Shown here piece by piece: positions 1 to 11,278 of a DNA stretch of 64,000 nt; within the stretch, counting starts at the first letter, position 1; each line of letters begins with the position of its first letter. The notes under the pieces were generated by a model. It was not told the DNA's origin. It searched no databases and saw nothing but the letters and a program-made list of their open reading frames with translations. The position numbers were made by a program, and so were the translations under genes. Source of the stretch: Botrytis cinerea B05.10 (Eukaryota > Ascomycota > Leotiomycetes > Helotiales > Sclerotiniaceae); assembly GCF_000143535.2 (NCBI RefSeq), contig NC_037322.1:2170001-2234000 (forward strand), given 5' to 3'.

Positions 1-349
1 GCTTCACTTTTTAGTTGTTTATGGTTTGTTTGATAATTCTCTACTCTCCTTCGTTTACCGACCTTGAAAACAAAGAGTCAAAGGTCGAATATTGTTTGAC
101 CCATCTTATTCAAGTCACTATCGTTAATTATATTATATGTCGAACAGGTGATTTCGATCATCTGTACAGTTTGGATGCTTGTGTGTGCCACTTTCTTTTC
201 TAAAGTTTCTCAGGGCAGGAACTACACAAGCCGAATTCTTTCTTTCTTTTCTTTGCAAGACAACTTGCCTCGTTGTTTCGTTACATTCAATTCAACGACA
301 AATCATTACAGTCCTATCTTAATTCAATACCTATATTCATACAACAAAG
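1..349. other. Left edge, no gene assigned
   Basis: Short overlapping reading frames start here but none has a recognisable domain. The last part is the likely 5' leader of the gene starting at 350: a CT- and A-rich stretch leads to an AACAAAG-ATG-G start context. Confidence 0.4.
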
Positions 350-1390
350 ATGGCATCCTTGACCAAAACCTTGACCGAGTCGGATGTAAATTCCATTCTC
401 TCGCTCATATCACCGCTTTCGTCTTTGTTTACTTCACCATCTCCGGGACAATCTCTTATGCCTGAAAACCAAAACACTTTTCTCAAATTTTCCCTTCTTC
501 CTCAGAATATTCGCTCCATGATCTGGGGTCAAGCTTTCCTCGAAACCCAATCCCCTCGCCTGATCGAAGTTCGTGCCGAAATCGTAGAAAACCTGCACTG
601 GAATGTAGACTGCGAAAAAACGATCTTCCCTGAGCCAACAGGATCCTCTGTTTTGAGATGGACAGAGGTTAATCCGCGAGGTCAATGTGCGATCGAAAGG
701 GTATCCCATGAAAGCAGAGCTGCTGTGGAAGGTATGTGGGATTACTGTCTTAACGATAAACACCCGGAGGATCTTGACTTCATTGAAGTGTATGAGGGAG
801 ACGATGGGATGGTCGATCCAATATACGTGGACAGGAAAGTTGTCGAGGAAAGGCTGGGTGCCGGGTTCAGAAGGGGAATCAAGTTCTTGAGAGATCAGGA
901 CACAATATACTTTAAAACGGACTACGGAACCATGAGAGCTTTGCAGGATATGAGATCCAGTATGATTAGTTTCCAGGGAGTGAGGAAAGTAGCCATCGAT
1001 ATGTTTTGTATTGGGCATTATTTGTTGAACAAACAATTCTTTGATGGCTGGTATGAGGAGGATGATTGTGTCGAAATAGAACATGTGAAGGAGAAACCAT
1101 TGCTGGCCGGAATAGAGGAGCTGACGGTAATTGCGGAAAATACTCCACGACAAAGCAAATCGTTTTTGGAGAGCAAGAGCATTTTGTCTCAGTTTGAGGA
1201 ACAACAACCAACAGTTACTATGGCTGATTTTACGAACACAGATGAGACATTGACAAAAGAAACGGCCTTGGTCGTAGCGCAGTTGGCGAAATATGAGATG
1301 ATGAGGAACGGAGATGTAAAGGTTGACTTGGTTAAGAAATACCGTTTGCCAGCCGTCATGGGAGAATTGAAAATAAGAGAAATGGCCTGA
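350..1390 (+). CDS. 2EXR domain-containing protein
   Basis: Intronless reading frame of 346 residues. Residues about 45-80 carry the 2EXR signature (FSLLPQNIRSMIWGQAF followed by PRLIEVR), and the segment after it fits the rest of that domain: an aromatic/acidic stretch and a PIYVDRK strand where many members have 'DTLYF' (here QDTIYFKTDYG at about residue 185). 2EXR proteins form a large fungal family, often in many copies in leotiomycetes and dothideomycetes, with no settled biochemical role. No signal peptide or membrane segment is visible, so it is probably intracellular. The first ATG has a good context and lies just upstream of the domain, which sets the start. The C-terminal third is Glu/Lys-rich and poorly conserved-looking. 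The long antisense frame across it is a shadow. Confidence 0.8.
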   Translation: MASLTKTLTESDVNSILSLISPLSSLFTSPSPGQSLMPENQNTFLKFSLLPQNIRSMIWGQAFLETQSPRLIEVRAEIVENLHWNVDCEKTIFPEPTGSSVLRWTEVNPRGQCAIERVSHESRAAVEGMWDYCLNDKHPEDLDFIEVYEGDDGMVDPIYVDRKVVEERLGAGFRRGIKFLRDQDTIYFKTDYGTMRALQDMRSSMISFQGVRKVAIDMFCIGHYLLNKQFFDGWYEEDDCVEIEHVKEKPLLAGIEELTVIAENTPRQSKSFLESKSILSQFEEQQPTVTMADFTNTDETLTKETALVVAQLAKYEMMRNGDVKVDLVKKYRLPAVMGELKIREMA

Positions 1391-2174
1391 TAAATCGTCG
1401 TCCGAGAGATACGTTGATAATGGACGGAAAGATGGCTCAAAACATCACAAGATAAAGTGTTGGCATGCTAGAGAAATGGTGTAGCCAGACTTAGCTATTG
1501 TTATTGTATCACAGCGTCTCAATGAATGAAAAAAGAAAATGAATTCAGAAATTGGTTGCTACTGTTGAAGAATGGAAAACTTTCAGCATCGAGTCACATG
1601 TAGCCATGGGATTTACTCCCAAGATGTGTGCACTTCAATACGATAACAATTAAATGGTAAACAAAGCAGAACCCCGTTCTGTAATGAAGCCGGATGATGG
1701 AAGAGATAGGAATGTTTAAAGACTTACAGATATTTGACGAGAGCCATATTGAAATGTCTACAGACACTCTGTCACTTCACTGCCCTCGGATGTCAGATAT
1801 CAATACAGAGATGTCCCGCCTTCTGTGATTGTACTCGACTCTTACACTACTCACGATAATTTGAAAAGCACCAAACAATGCAAAAGAGAGTGTTCGATAA
1901 CCAGGTCTACACTCGGAAATTGGAAAGTCATGATCGTAAAGCTTGTCTTGAGATATTGAAAAGAGGAATACAGACGAATATTTATCGGCCGATTTGGTCA
2001 GGTGAATGACGAAGGTGAGACTACGCCACTTTTGCCACAAGTCATCAGCCACAACCGCATCATCAAAATACCAAAATCACGGGATCCGAAATTCCTCTTT
2101 TCATGAACTTCATCCACCGATTGAATTCTAATTTATTTATTTGTGAGTGATCATTTGCCGATTGTGCTGTAACG
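1391..2174. other. Intergenic region between 2EXR gene and RTP1
   Basis: No supportable gene. It should hold the 3' end of the 2EXR transcript and the RTP1 promoter; a 91-codon antisense frame (1777-2052) has no recognisable motif. Confidence 0.5.
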
Positions 2175-5016
2175 ATGTCAGAGAAACAAAACAGTAGGAC
2201 TGCACAACCGCCTTTGGTTGATCAATTTCTACAGATCGGAAAGGCAGCTTTTGATCCAGAGATTCCGGAAACCACAAAATTTCAATCGCGACATGAATTT
2301 AACAACTTAATTGAAAGGTAGGAGGTCTTCAATGTGTTTCAACGGAAGTTCTAATTATTCCATAGTAATTCTACTTTGAAACTCATGCCCGTTTTGAATC
2401 TTCTTGTTCAACCAGACCGAGTACAAACATGGTTACGAGGACCTTTGATTCAAACTTTAGCCCGTCTTCCCCTCAGGACACGCGGCGTACAAGACACCAT
2501 TGAGTTTGTCTTCTCGATCCATCCGAGTAATGCTAGTATGAAGGCATCAGACTCCGTTGGTAGTCGCTCAGTGAATATTTCTCATGAAGCCATGAGCTCC
2601 GCATCAAGACTCTTATCTTCACCCCCACAAGGAATGTCAGCAGAGGAATGGTTCAGTGGCATTGCCCCTCAATTATTTGATCTTCTTGATGGAGAAGGAG
2701 AGCGAGAAATGGATAAAGCTGCTTCCTACATCATTGGGTTTGGTATATTGGGTCGCAAGCTTTATGGAGCCCCAGGTAAGGTGAATGGTTCGTATGTCTC
2801 AACTTATGCTAAATAGTTCAGGCGCACCGGGATGGAAATCTTTGGTCGAACCAATTCTTGGATCAGTTGACCCAGCCCTTTTTCCTCCATGCACAAAAGA
2901 AAAATCACAAGTTGAAGAGATAGTAGTACTTGGAATGCCAGAAGTTCTCGTCACAGCGGAGGATCTTAGGAAAAATCTACGAAGATTGCTTACTATAGTA
3001 ACATCACATCCTCACCCATCACTGACGAAACGACTTCTTAATCCAATTCTCTTGCCACTGTGGGCCTTGTTTTGCGTCGAAAATAAAGATAATGGAGGGG
3101 AATCTAGTGCGTATGCAGGAAAGCTGTTAAAAATTTTGTTGCAGCTTTTAGTGTCAACGACATCTAAACCTAGCGAAGGCGCACTCTCCAAAATTTTGAA
3201 TGATATCCTGTTTCAAGGCAGATCAGAGCCTGATAAAACGAGTTGGATTTACCGTTCATCAAATGACGGTAAGGAGATTCAAATTGAGAAAATGCCAGAA
3301 ACTACCACGATGAACCAACAACACCTTGATATTGGCCAAATTAACACAGCAGTAGAAAAGTTTACTGGCCTATTGAATGAGTTCCCTGATTCTGATTCAC
3401 AGGTATCTCAAATGTTTTTAATGTTGTGTCAGAAATGGCTCTCGCAAGCAAAGCCTTCTACAGCTCCTATTTTAATTCATTCTCCATTAATCAGTGGCGA
3501 AGAAGACGCGAAACAAAAGCTCATTGAAGCAAAGTTGTTACAAGAAATGATCAACGTAATGCCAGAGAAGCTTGTTCAAGATTCAAAGCAGATAGTGGAA
3601 CTGGTTGATGGAGTGCTGATCGACGCAACTGGCGCCGAAGATTCAAATTCCGAAGATCAGGAGGGGATTGTCTCTATTGCTTTAAGTTTATTAAATATTA
3701 TTCTTACATCACCAAACTTTAGGCCAACCCCGATTATAGAGCCTTTCCTAGCAAGAATCGAATCTTCTCTTCGAATTTATGGACGCAGAACAGTTACAGA
3801 AGTAACCCAAACCGCACAAAATCTTCTCGTCATTCTACAATTTCGTCATGCACTTCACGAGTCAAGCGAGTCACTATCAGAAAACATTCCCAGTCAGACA
3901 GTAGAAGACCGAAAGACTTATAATCTTGCCATGTCATATCTAACTTCTGTTGAATCTCCTCCCCCAGTAAGAGTCCAAGGAATTGAACTAATCCAGAGCC
4001 TTATCAGCGCTCGTAGTTCAATTTTGGACATACCCGCGCTTCTCATTCTTTTTGCATCGCTACTTCAAGATTCTGAAGAATACGTTTATCTTCGGGCTAT
4101 CAGGTGCTTTATCGACCTTTCGAAAATCCACCCTAGGGCTGTACTAAAAGATCTTATTGAGCGTTATGCAGATGGCAATGAGGATTATGATCTCGACGCC
4201 CGTTTGAGACTTGGGGAAGCGTTACTTCAGGTCATTCAATCCTCGCCAACAAACTTTACAGGCGATATTGCACAAACCGTCAGCGAAGGTCTGCTTTCGA
4301 TTGCTGGTCGGAGAGGCCATCGACCTAAAAGCGAGGCCGAACAAATCAGACGCGATAAACTCAAGAAACAGAAGACAGCCGAAGCAGAAGAGGCATGGGA
4401 TGGCCCAGTTCCACAATTGGACGAAATTCTCGAGCCAGATGCTAACCATCCTGAATATGAATTACTTTCTCAAATAGTTTCAGGTTGGGAAAGCAAGCGT
4501 GGAACGGAAGATATACGGATACGCTCGTCTGCTTTGGCGATTCTCGGCGAGGCCATAGAATGCAATGTATCAGGCATCGGACACAAACCAATTTCTATGT
4601 CTGTAGATCTCAGCATTCATATACTCACGTTGGAACCGGAGATTGAGAAAGGGATTCTTCGCCGATCTGCCATTCTTCTCGTCATGAGCTTTGTACGCGC
4701 ATTGGACAAAGCAAGATCCGAAGGCAGAAGGTTAGGATTTGGATTCGTAGGCCAGAGTCTGGATGACATGACGAGAATATTGAAATATGTTCAGAGTACG
4801 GACAATGATGGTTTGGTTAGGCAGCATGCAAAAGATGTTGTCGAGGGGATAGAATCATGGCAAATGAACTCATTAATCCCTGTTGAAAGTTTAGTAGGAG
4901 GTGGTGGGATTGAGAATTTGAGTGCCCGTGGGATCGAGAACTTGGCTGGTTTGAATATTACCCCAGTCAACAGGAATGGAAATGCAACGAAGCCGAGGAT
5001 TGAGGAAATTGAGTAG
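2175..5016 (+). CDS. RTP1: Rtp1/Tango6-type RNA polymerase II assembly and nuclear import factor
   Basis: Three exons join in frame (2175-2317, 2366-2775, 2822-5016; introns GTAGGA..TAG and GTAAGG..CAG) to give 915 residues, close to the usual length of the yeast protein. The product is an alpha-solenoid (HEAT/ARM-like) protein: most of the length is alternating amphipathic helices. The RTP1_C1 region is seen at about residues 560-670 (a block with PPPVRVQGIELIQSLI, then DSEEYVYLRAIRCFIDLSKI and the acidic-Tyr stretch ending LDARLRLGEALLQVI), and RTP1_C2 at about 795-830 (RRSAILLVMSFVRALDKAR). In yeast the homologue helps RNA polymerase II subunits assemble and enter the nucleus and touches nucleoporins; animal Tango6 is the relative. 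The start at 2175 is the only ATG joining the conserved N-terminal helices. A basic Lys/Arg patch near residue 690 follows the C1 region. Housekeeping gene, ordinary codon use. Confidence 0.9.
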
Positions 5017-6708
5017 GCCGGAACCGATATTATATCGGCATTCTACGGCGCACAGATAAAAGGTATTACTGTAAGCTACTTGTTGGGACGGCGTGATAGT
5101 TTCAATCTCGTAAAATTCCGTTGTTGAGATAATGGGAGGGCCATCCTTTGGCCCCTCACACCCATCAGAATTTCCACGCCCCACAAACCTTTGTTCTCCA
5201 AGCGATAAAGTGGATTTGATGGATTTGATTCTTATCACACAAATGAGAAAGGGATCGAAAAGAACCGTCAGGATGCAGATTTCCAAGGATCCATCCCATG
5301 AACTCATTGGTGGCAGTCAAGGCGTACATACAACTCTTTGCTCCCCTCCGACTTGCTAATTATTTACCGGTTTGTTACATGTGAGAGTCACTCCTCGGTA
5401 CATCTGCAAGCTGTTTAAATGCGCGTGTTCCGCGATTTTCCTTCAACTGGTGAACTGGTTTCTGGATAAATGCTTCTCTTCATGATCAAACGAGTCCCCT
5501 TCTCGTTCAGTTGCAGCCGTTTAATGCTATCCTAACAATCCAGCCTTGCCAAGAAATGAGTTCCCATATCATTGGTTGGCCGCCGGGTCCGGACACATAT
5601 CCTAATTTGCAATAGCGGCTGTCAGAATGTAGCCCCACGAAGTCCCCAAGCTACCATTACCATGTCCTGTAGAAGCGAAAGAAGTAAGTGGATTCACATG
5701 CTATCCTCGGCTTGTTATCTTGCTTCGAAATTTAATTTCTATGGAAGGTTCGGAAATACTACGCCCCGCGAATTAGGTCGCGTGGTGTTGCTTGCGTTGG
5801 TTTTTTTCTTGCAGCTGCAGATTCTACCTCCGAAGTCTTCCCCGGATTTCTCCACAACGCCGTTTTTGTGGGAGAGACGGCAGTTGTTCAGTTCGTGTCA
5901 AGATACCTGGTCTTCAGAAATCTAAAGAAGTCCAGAAAGCGAACTCGATTGCCAATGTGGCACAAGTAGATGAACGGCACGATCCGGTACCTGAGCCAAG
6001 TAAGGATATCAGCCACGAGGCATAATGATTGATTTCGTAACTTCAATTGGTCACAGCTGCCAATTAACACCGCTTTTTAATTTGTTGATTGATCGACTCC
6101 ATAAGGATCCATAGAGTTACACCGAATCAATTTAACCCCATCCTTCAAAAGAGATCCATTTGCGCCAACCATGGTCATGAGAACAGCTTTCCTCAACGGA
6201 TTTAAACACGTCGATCCCTTACCCTTTGGTAGTGTCAAAGCCTAATTGGTATATGCCATGAAATCTTACAGATTGCGTTGCCCCGAGTGCTTTTCTAATA
6301 AGGACTTCCTGGATGTGACAGCTTGCTTACTGGCGATCGTCGTCGGAGATGGTTCCTGATTGACACTGTCCCGTTCGTACCGAACCAATCCAAACCAATT
6401 CGTACCTGTATACGATGTAGAACGATGGAGTAGACTGTTTGGACTGGTATCCTCGCCGTTTCCCCCGCGTTTACAGACCCATGATTAGATTTTTCCGTAG
6501 CAGAAATGGGAGAGAAGAAAAAATTCACTCAATCGTCGATTTATCCTCGTCCCAAGCAATTATAAAGAGTGAATTGTATCTCCATCATGTCTTTCTTCTC
6601 CAGCCCAGCTCGTGTCTCTCTCATTCCCCTTCCGCTTCGATTGCAGCCTCTCCGTTTCCAGGCACTCAACAGTCTCATCATTCCCTTTTGACGTGTTTCA
6701 ATTCCACC
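5017..6708. other. Long intergenic region, cutinase upstream DNA
   Basis: About 1.7 kb without a convincing gene. Frames at 5132-5359, 5572-5925 and 5792-6025 have no signal peptide, domain or splice-linked continuation. The right end is pyrimidine-rich (6590-6660) and holds a TATA element for the cutinase gene. Confidence 0.45.
6561..6566 (+). promoter_or_regulatory. TATA box of the cutinase gene
   Basis: TATAAA at about 148 bases before the chosen start codon, followed by a CT-rich stretch of the type common around fungal transcription starts. Position and sequence fit; function not shown. Confidence 0.4.
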
Positions 6709-7653
6709 ATGAAGCTTAATCTTCTCCTCACCGTCCTGTCTGCCAGTCTGGCTGCGGCTGCCCCCGTCTCCCCTCGACCTGTCGCTCATAACGAGAAGAG
6801 AAACACCCCTCTCAACACTATACTCACCATAATCCTAAACCATCTTCCAGCAGTGAATGGTGCAATCGAAGTGGTTGAAAGTGTCATCACCGACTTCCAG
6901 AACCTCGTCTCGGAACTCACTGGCATCAGTGATACTTACAATGAATTAGGTGGTGCTTGCACTGACTACACTGTCATTTACGCCCGAGGAACAGATGATC
7001 CAGGAAACGTAGGAGTCATCACCGGTCCGCCATTTTTCATGGCACTAGAAGCTCTTGTAGGGTCTTCTAAGGTCACCGTTCAAGGTGTAAATAACTACGC
7101 AGCTAGCGTAGCAACATTCCTCGCTGGCGGCGATCCTGTTGGAAGTTCTTCAATGTATGTTTTCCTCTTGCTATTTATACGAACAAACATGATATGAGCA
7201 ATCAAATTTTGCAATATATAACAAAATTTCGTCATCAAGCATCTGACTTTGATACAGGGCATCAGAAATTGAAGCCGTGTACGCAGCATGTCCAAACACA
7301 AATCTTGTGGCATCCGGCTATTCTCAAGGAGGCCAAGTTGTACATAACGCACTTGCATTACTTCCTGCAGCAACTGTGGAATGGATTAGCTCTGTCGTAA
7401 TCTTCGGTGATCCAGGTATGTGAATTTTAGAGATACTTATTCCTTAAGATACAATGCGGGGAAGATACTGATAGATCAACGATCAGATAACGGTCAAGCC
7501 ATTCCAAACATGGATGCATCAAAAGTGGACACAATCTGCCATACTGGTGATAACATCTGTGAAGCAGGGGACATAATTCTTCCAGCTCACTTAACTTACG
7601 GGGAGAATGCAGCCGCAGCTGCGGCATTTGTTGTTGCTCACGCTTCTGCATGA
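6709..7653 (+). CDS. Secreted cutinase (alpha/beta hydrolase, CE5-type)
   Basis: Three exons (6709-7154, 7258-7415, 7487-7653) join in frame to 256 residues. A signal peptide (about 1-19, MKLNLLLTVLSASLAAAAP) is followed by a Lys-Arg site at about 25-27 that may be a propeptide cut. The cutinase fold is clear: the IYARGTDDPGNVG oxyanion-hole segment, the nucleophile elbow GYSQG with Ser171, FGDPDNGQ right after it, then Asp223 in the THTGDNIC-like loop and His236 in PAHLTYG, completing Ser-Asp-His. Paired cysteines sit where cutinase disulfides are expected. Cutinases cleave ester bonds of plant cutin and help penetration or nutrition; this one should be extracellular. The product is somewhat longer than the classical about 230 residues because of a hydrophobic helix at about 30-65 ahead of the core. 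Start fixed by the signal peptide; upstream in-frame codons (from 6439) add a non-conserved tail. Confidence 0.93.
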
Positions 7654-8478
7654 ACTGTGGAGTGTTAAATCAAATCACGCAATTTTGACGACATATGATG
7701 AAGGTGACGATGATGATGAAAAGATACCCCAAGTAGCAGGATTTGCGAGATGACTTTGACTCTATGATTAAAAGTCCTACCAAATGTTTGAATGTGGGTT
7801 GGAAAGGCTCGTGGTGTCAGCAGTGCATTTTGGGGATAGTTTTGTTGTTCATGGCGTTTGGTAGCCTAAAAAGCTTGGATATGCTGCGGTTACTGGTATA
7901 GTCGCGCATAATAATGAATAAATTTATACCCGCAGATCAACTGGATTTGACCCAAGTTACCCAGTATCTGATCTCGTGAAAGCCTCTCTGAGCCGCTGCA
8001 CATCTAGCAAGTGGGCTTGAAGCCCCTGTATCTATGTCGTGAGCCCACTAAACTAACGACGCTTGTGCATAAAACATACCCACAATCAGATCTCCATCGA
8101 GTATTATAGGCTTTTCGGAGACTTTTAATTGCACAATCTCTGGGGTTAATGATAAATTTAGAATTTTACAATCAAAATATAGTGAGTAGATCTTGAATCG
8201 CTGGGTTTTTAAGAATATCGCTTTCTGTTTTGGTGTCGATGAACCCCACAGATCCTTGAGCGGGATGCACCAGTACTGTGCCACAAAAATTCCTAAACTA
8301 TGTCACAGGAGTATGTTTGCAGTCAGATTTCAGATCTTCTGCATTTCTGATTCATTCATTCATCTGCATACACCTATATCTAGCAGTCAACGTATTCCTG
8401 CAGATTAGCAAGTCACTTTTCTGCAGATAGTCACATTCGCAATACGAGCGTGATACAACATCATCCTAAACAGTCATC
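7654..8478. other. Intergenic region between cutinase and glutaminase genes
   Basis: No supportable gene. Contains a small interrupted inverted repeat (AGTGGGCT at 8010-8017, AGCCCACT at 8042-8049) of unknown meaning, and the 3' end of the cutinase transcript. Confidence 0.45.
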
Positions 8479-10826
8479 ATGGGAAGAATAAATTACAAGA
8501 CGTTCGCCGGGAGCAGACCTCCTCCTCCTGAACGTGCCATATCTGACAATTCAATCACTTCCTCTGATATTTTGTCAGAATCTCAAAAGGAGTTGCTGGA
8601 TTCGAATCGGAAAGCCATGTTGTTTATGTATTTTCGGAGGGGAGCTTTTGTTGTGATAGGTGCTTTGCTCATTTTCCTGGCTGTTTTCATCCCAGTCACT
8701 AAGGCTCAACATCACCACCGAGATGCATCCGCAACTATTATCCATGAACCTATTCAACCTCCTTCATATCCTCTTGCAGTGAGGAATCCTTATCTTTCGG
8801 CCTGGATCCCGAGTTCTCTCGCCACCAACATTAGTTCTGGAAATGCACAATTCTGGGCGGGCCAAAATTTGATATGGACCGTAATTGCACGCGTGGATAA
8901 TGTTACATGGAATCTTTTCGGAGTAGCTTCTCCAGGAGCTGGAACAAGATATGGGACTACAACATCGGCGAAATACACCTCTACACATTCGATTTTCAAT
9001 ATTACGGCTGGAAGTGTGACCTTCGGCTTGGACTTCTTTTCGCCCGTTAGCACTGGGAATTATTTGAGACAGTCCCTTCCCTTTAGTAAGTTCCATAAAA
9101 CGTGACCTTTGCATTCCCCCTAGAATTTATCCCTGAAACTCTTATTGATACTCCGATAGGTTACTTGACTATATCTGCTGAGACCGCCGCCGCAACCAAT
9201 ATTCAGATATATTCTGATATCGGCGGTACTTGGACTGGCCAAACTGTGTCCTCGTCCTGGACATTCACGAAACAAAACACCACCTCGGCATTTTCAATCA
9301 AAGCCAATAATCGAGCCGCGTACTCAGAGGCTTCAGATCAAGCATTATGGGGCGAAGCCATCTATTCATCTCAACCCTCATCCACTTCTACCCTGACCAG
9401 TGAATCGGGTGATAGGACTGCTGTCCGCAAAGTCTTTTCAGACACAGGAGCCCTTTCTGGTATTTTAGATACCTGGTCAACAGATGGAGTCATAGGAATT
9501 TCCCATGACTTGGGAAGTGTAACAGGAACATCCTCTGTTACCTACGCTGTTGGGTATGTAAGAGAAGCTGCAGTCAATTATCTAGGAAAACCCTACACTG
9601 GGTATTACCGTGCGACTTATCCAAAAACTATTGACGCCTTGGAACATTTCTTTGAAGATTATGACGACGCATTGGTTGAGTCTCAAAATATCGATTCTGA
9701 ATTGTCTGCAGCTGCAACTCAGGTCGCTGGTACAAATTACTCGGATATCACAACCTTGTCTTTAAGACAAGTGTATGGAGGAATCGATTTAGTGATTCCA
9801 AATGCCACACTGGATACCAGCGATGTCCTCGCATTTGTCAAGGAAATTTCAAGTGATGGGAACGTTAATACCATAGACGTTATCATGCCCCTGTTTCCAG
9901 TTCTGTATGTTACAAACCCAGAATACTTACGTCTCCTCCTTGAACCAATACTTCAATATCTCGCTTCCGGTCGTTGGACTCTTCCTTACGTAATTCATGA
10001 TATCGGTTCCGCCTATCCCAATGCCACCGGCCATGATGATGGCGTGGCAGAAGTAATGCCAATAGAGGAAACCGGAAATTTACTCATACTCGCTCTCGCT
10101 TACCAGAAAGCGTCCAATAATACAGCTTGGGCAGAGAAATACTATACACTTCTGAATAAGTATGCGTCATATCTCCCATCAACTTCCATCAATATAACCC
10201 TTCAACTCTCTACCAACGATGCTGCCGGCCCTCTTACGAATGAAACCAACCTCGCGATCAAAGCAGCAGTTGGTTTGAAAGCTTTTGCTTCTCTAGCCGG
10301 AGAAACCTATGCAAATTATTCGACCATCGCAGACGCGCATGCTACCCAGATCTTTACAGATAAACTAGGAACTGATGCGGATCAAACACATTTCGTATTG
10401 AATTACCCAAATAATGAAGATTCCTGGAAAATTCCCTTCAATCTCTACCCTGATGTTCTGCTCGATTTGTCAACCTTCCCAGATGCAGCATATAACATGC
10501 AAGAGAACTACTATCCAACCGTTCGGTCCGATGGCGGAATCGCTCTTGACTCACGTCAGGCATGGGCAAAATCCGACTGGAATATTTGGACTGCAGGTAC
10601 AACAACAGGGGAGGTGAGACAATCGTTCGTTGATGATCTTTGGGCATTCATTAGCAACGGGAAGAATAGTTGGCCCTTAAGTGATAGATGGACAGTCAAA
10701 GTGGATGGAAATACGGGAGAAGGGATTGAAGAAGCGTTGAGGGCTAGACCCACCGTCGGTGGTCATTTTGCTTTACTTGCTTTGGAATTAGGAGGGAAAG
10801 GACTGGGAAGTAGTTGGAATCCATGA
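8479..10826 (+). CDS. GtaA-type glutaminase (DUF4965/DUF5127/DUF1793 protein), membrane-anchored
   Basis: Two exons (8479-9085, 9160-10826) give 757 residues. The sequence follows the fungal glutaminase A family in order: N-terminal beta domain beginning PPSYPLAVRNPYLSAWIP, the GQ-W-G segment, SYLTISAETA-type strand, then the alpha/alpha-barrel domain with VTYAVGYVRE, DALVESQNIDSELS, MPLFPVLYVTNPEYLRLLLEP, HDIGSAYPNATGHDDG, MPIEETGNLLILALAY and the C-terminal PTVGGHFALLALE. Family members release glutamate from glutamine outside the cell. Unlike the usual secreted form with a cleaved signal, this one has about 53 cytosolic-type residues before a single hydrophobic helix (about 55-73), so it is probably a type II membrane protein with the catalytic part outside or in the secretory lumen; that is inference. 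A second in-frame acceptor (exon 2 from 9124) would add twelve residues. Confidence 0.88.
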
Positions 10827-11278
10827 TGAGATTTAGATTTGATGGATGAAATGAATGAAGGACTGAATGACTGTGTATGGTTATTCGGGAGTTAGGGTAT
10901 TTGTTCTATCGTTGAACCTAGGGATTTGAATGTGTATAGAATGAGACAACTGAGTTGATAACAGTTGACTGTGTCTTTGTGTAGGGACCTGAAATGGTAC
11001 ATAGGATGACGGACACATGGCGCTCGATAGTTTTGTAACAGCAGAATATATAAATTGCATGATATAAATGTTTTATTCTCGTGCAGATTTCAAAACGCGT
11101 CATATCAAACATGGACATTAGAATTCATGAATTCGCATCACTGAAAGCACAGTCAAGCAAGAATGAATCATCTATACATTATAAAGGTATCTTGTGAATC
11201 TTGATGTCCCCTTAAAAATCCAACACTCTGAACGCCAAATCGTATACAATGCATTACCTCATCTACCTCATATCATTT
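10827..11278. other. Convergent intergenic region
   Basis: Lies between the 3' ends of two genes on opposite strands. AT-rich, with no reading frame worth naming; probably the two overlapping or adjacent transcript ends. Confidence 0.5.

Noticed and set aside
434..1207. 257-codon frame antisense to the 2EXR gene
   Set aside because: Has no domain, and the plus frame shows a clear 2EXR signature; a shadow frame.
5572..6025. Two overlapping plus-strand frames upstream of the cutinase gene
   Set aside because: No recognisable domain, and neither joins another frame through consensus splice sites.
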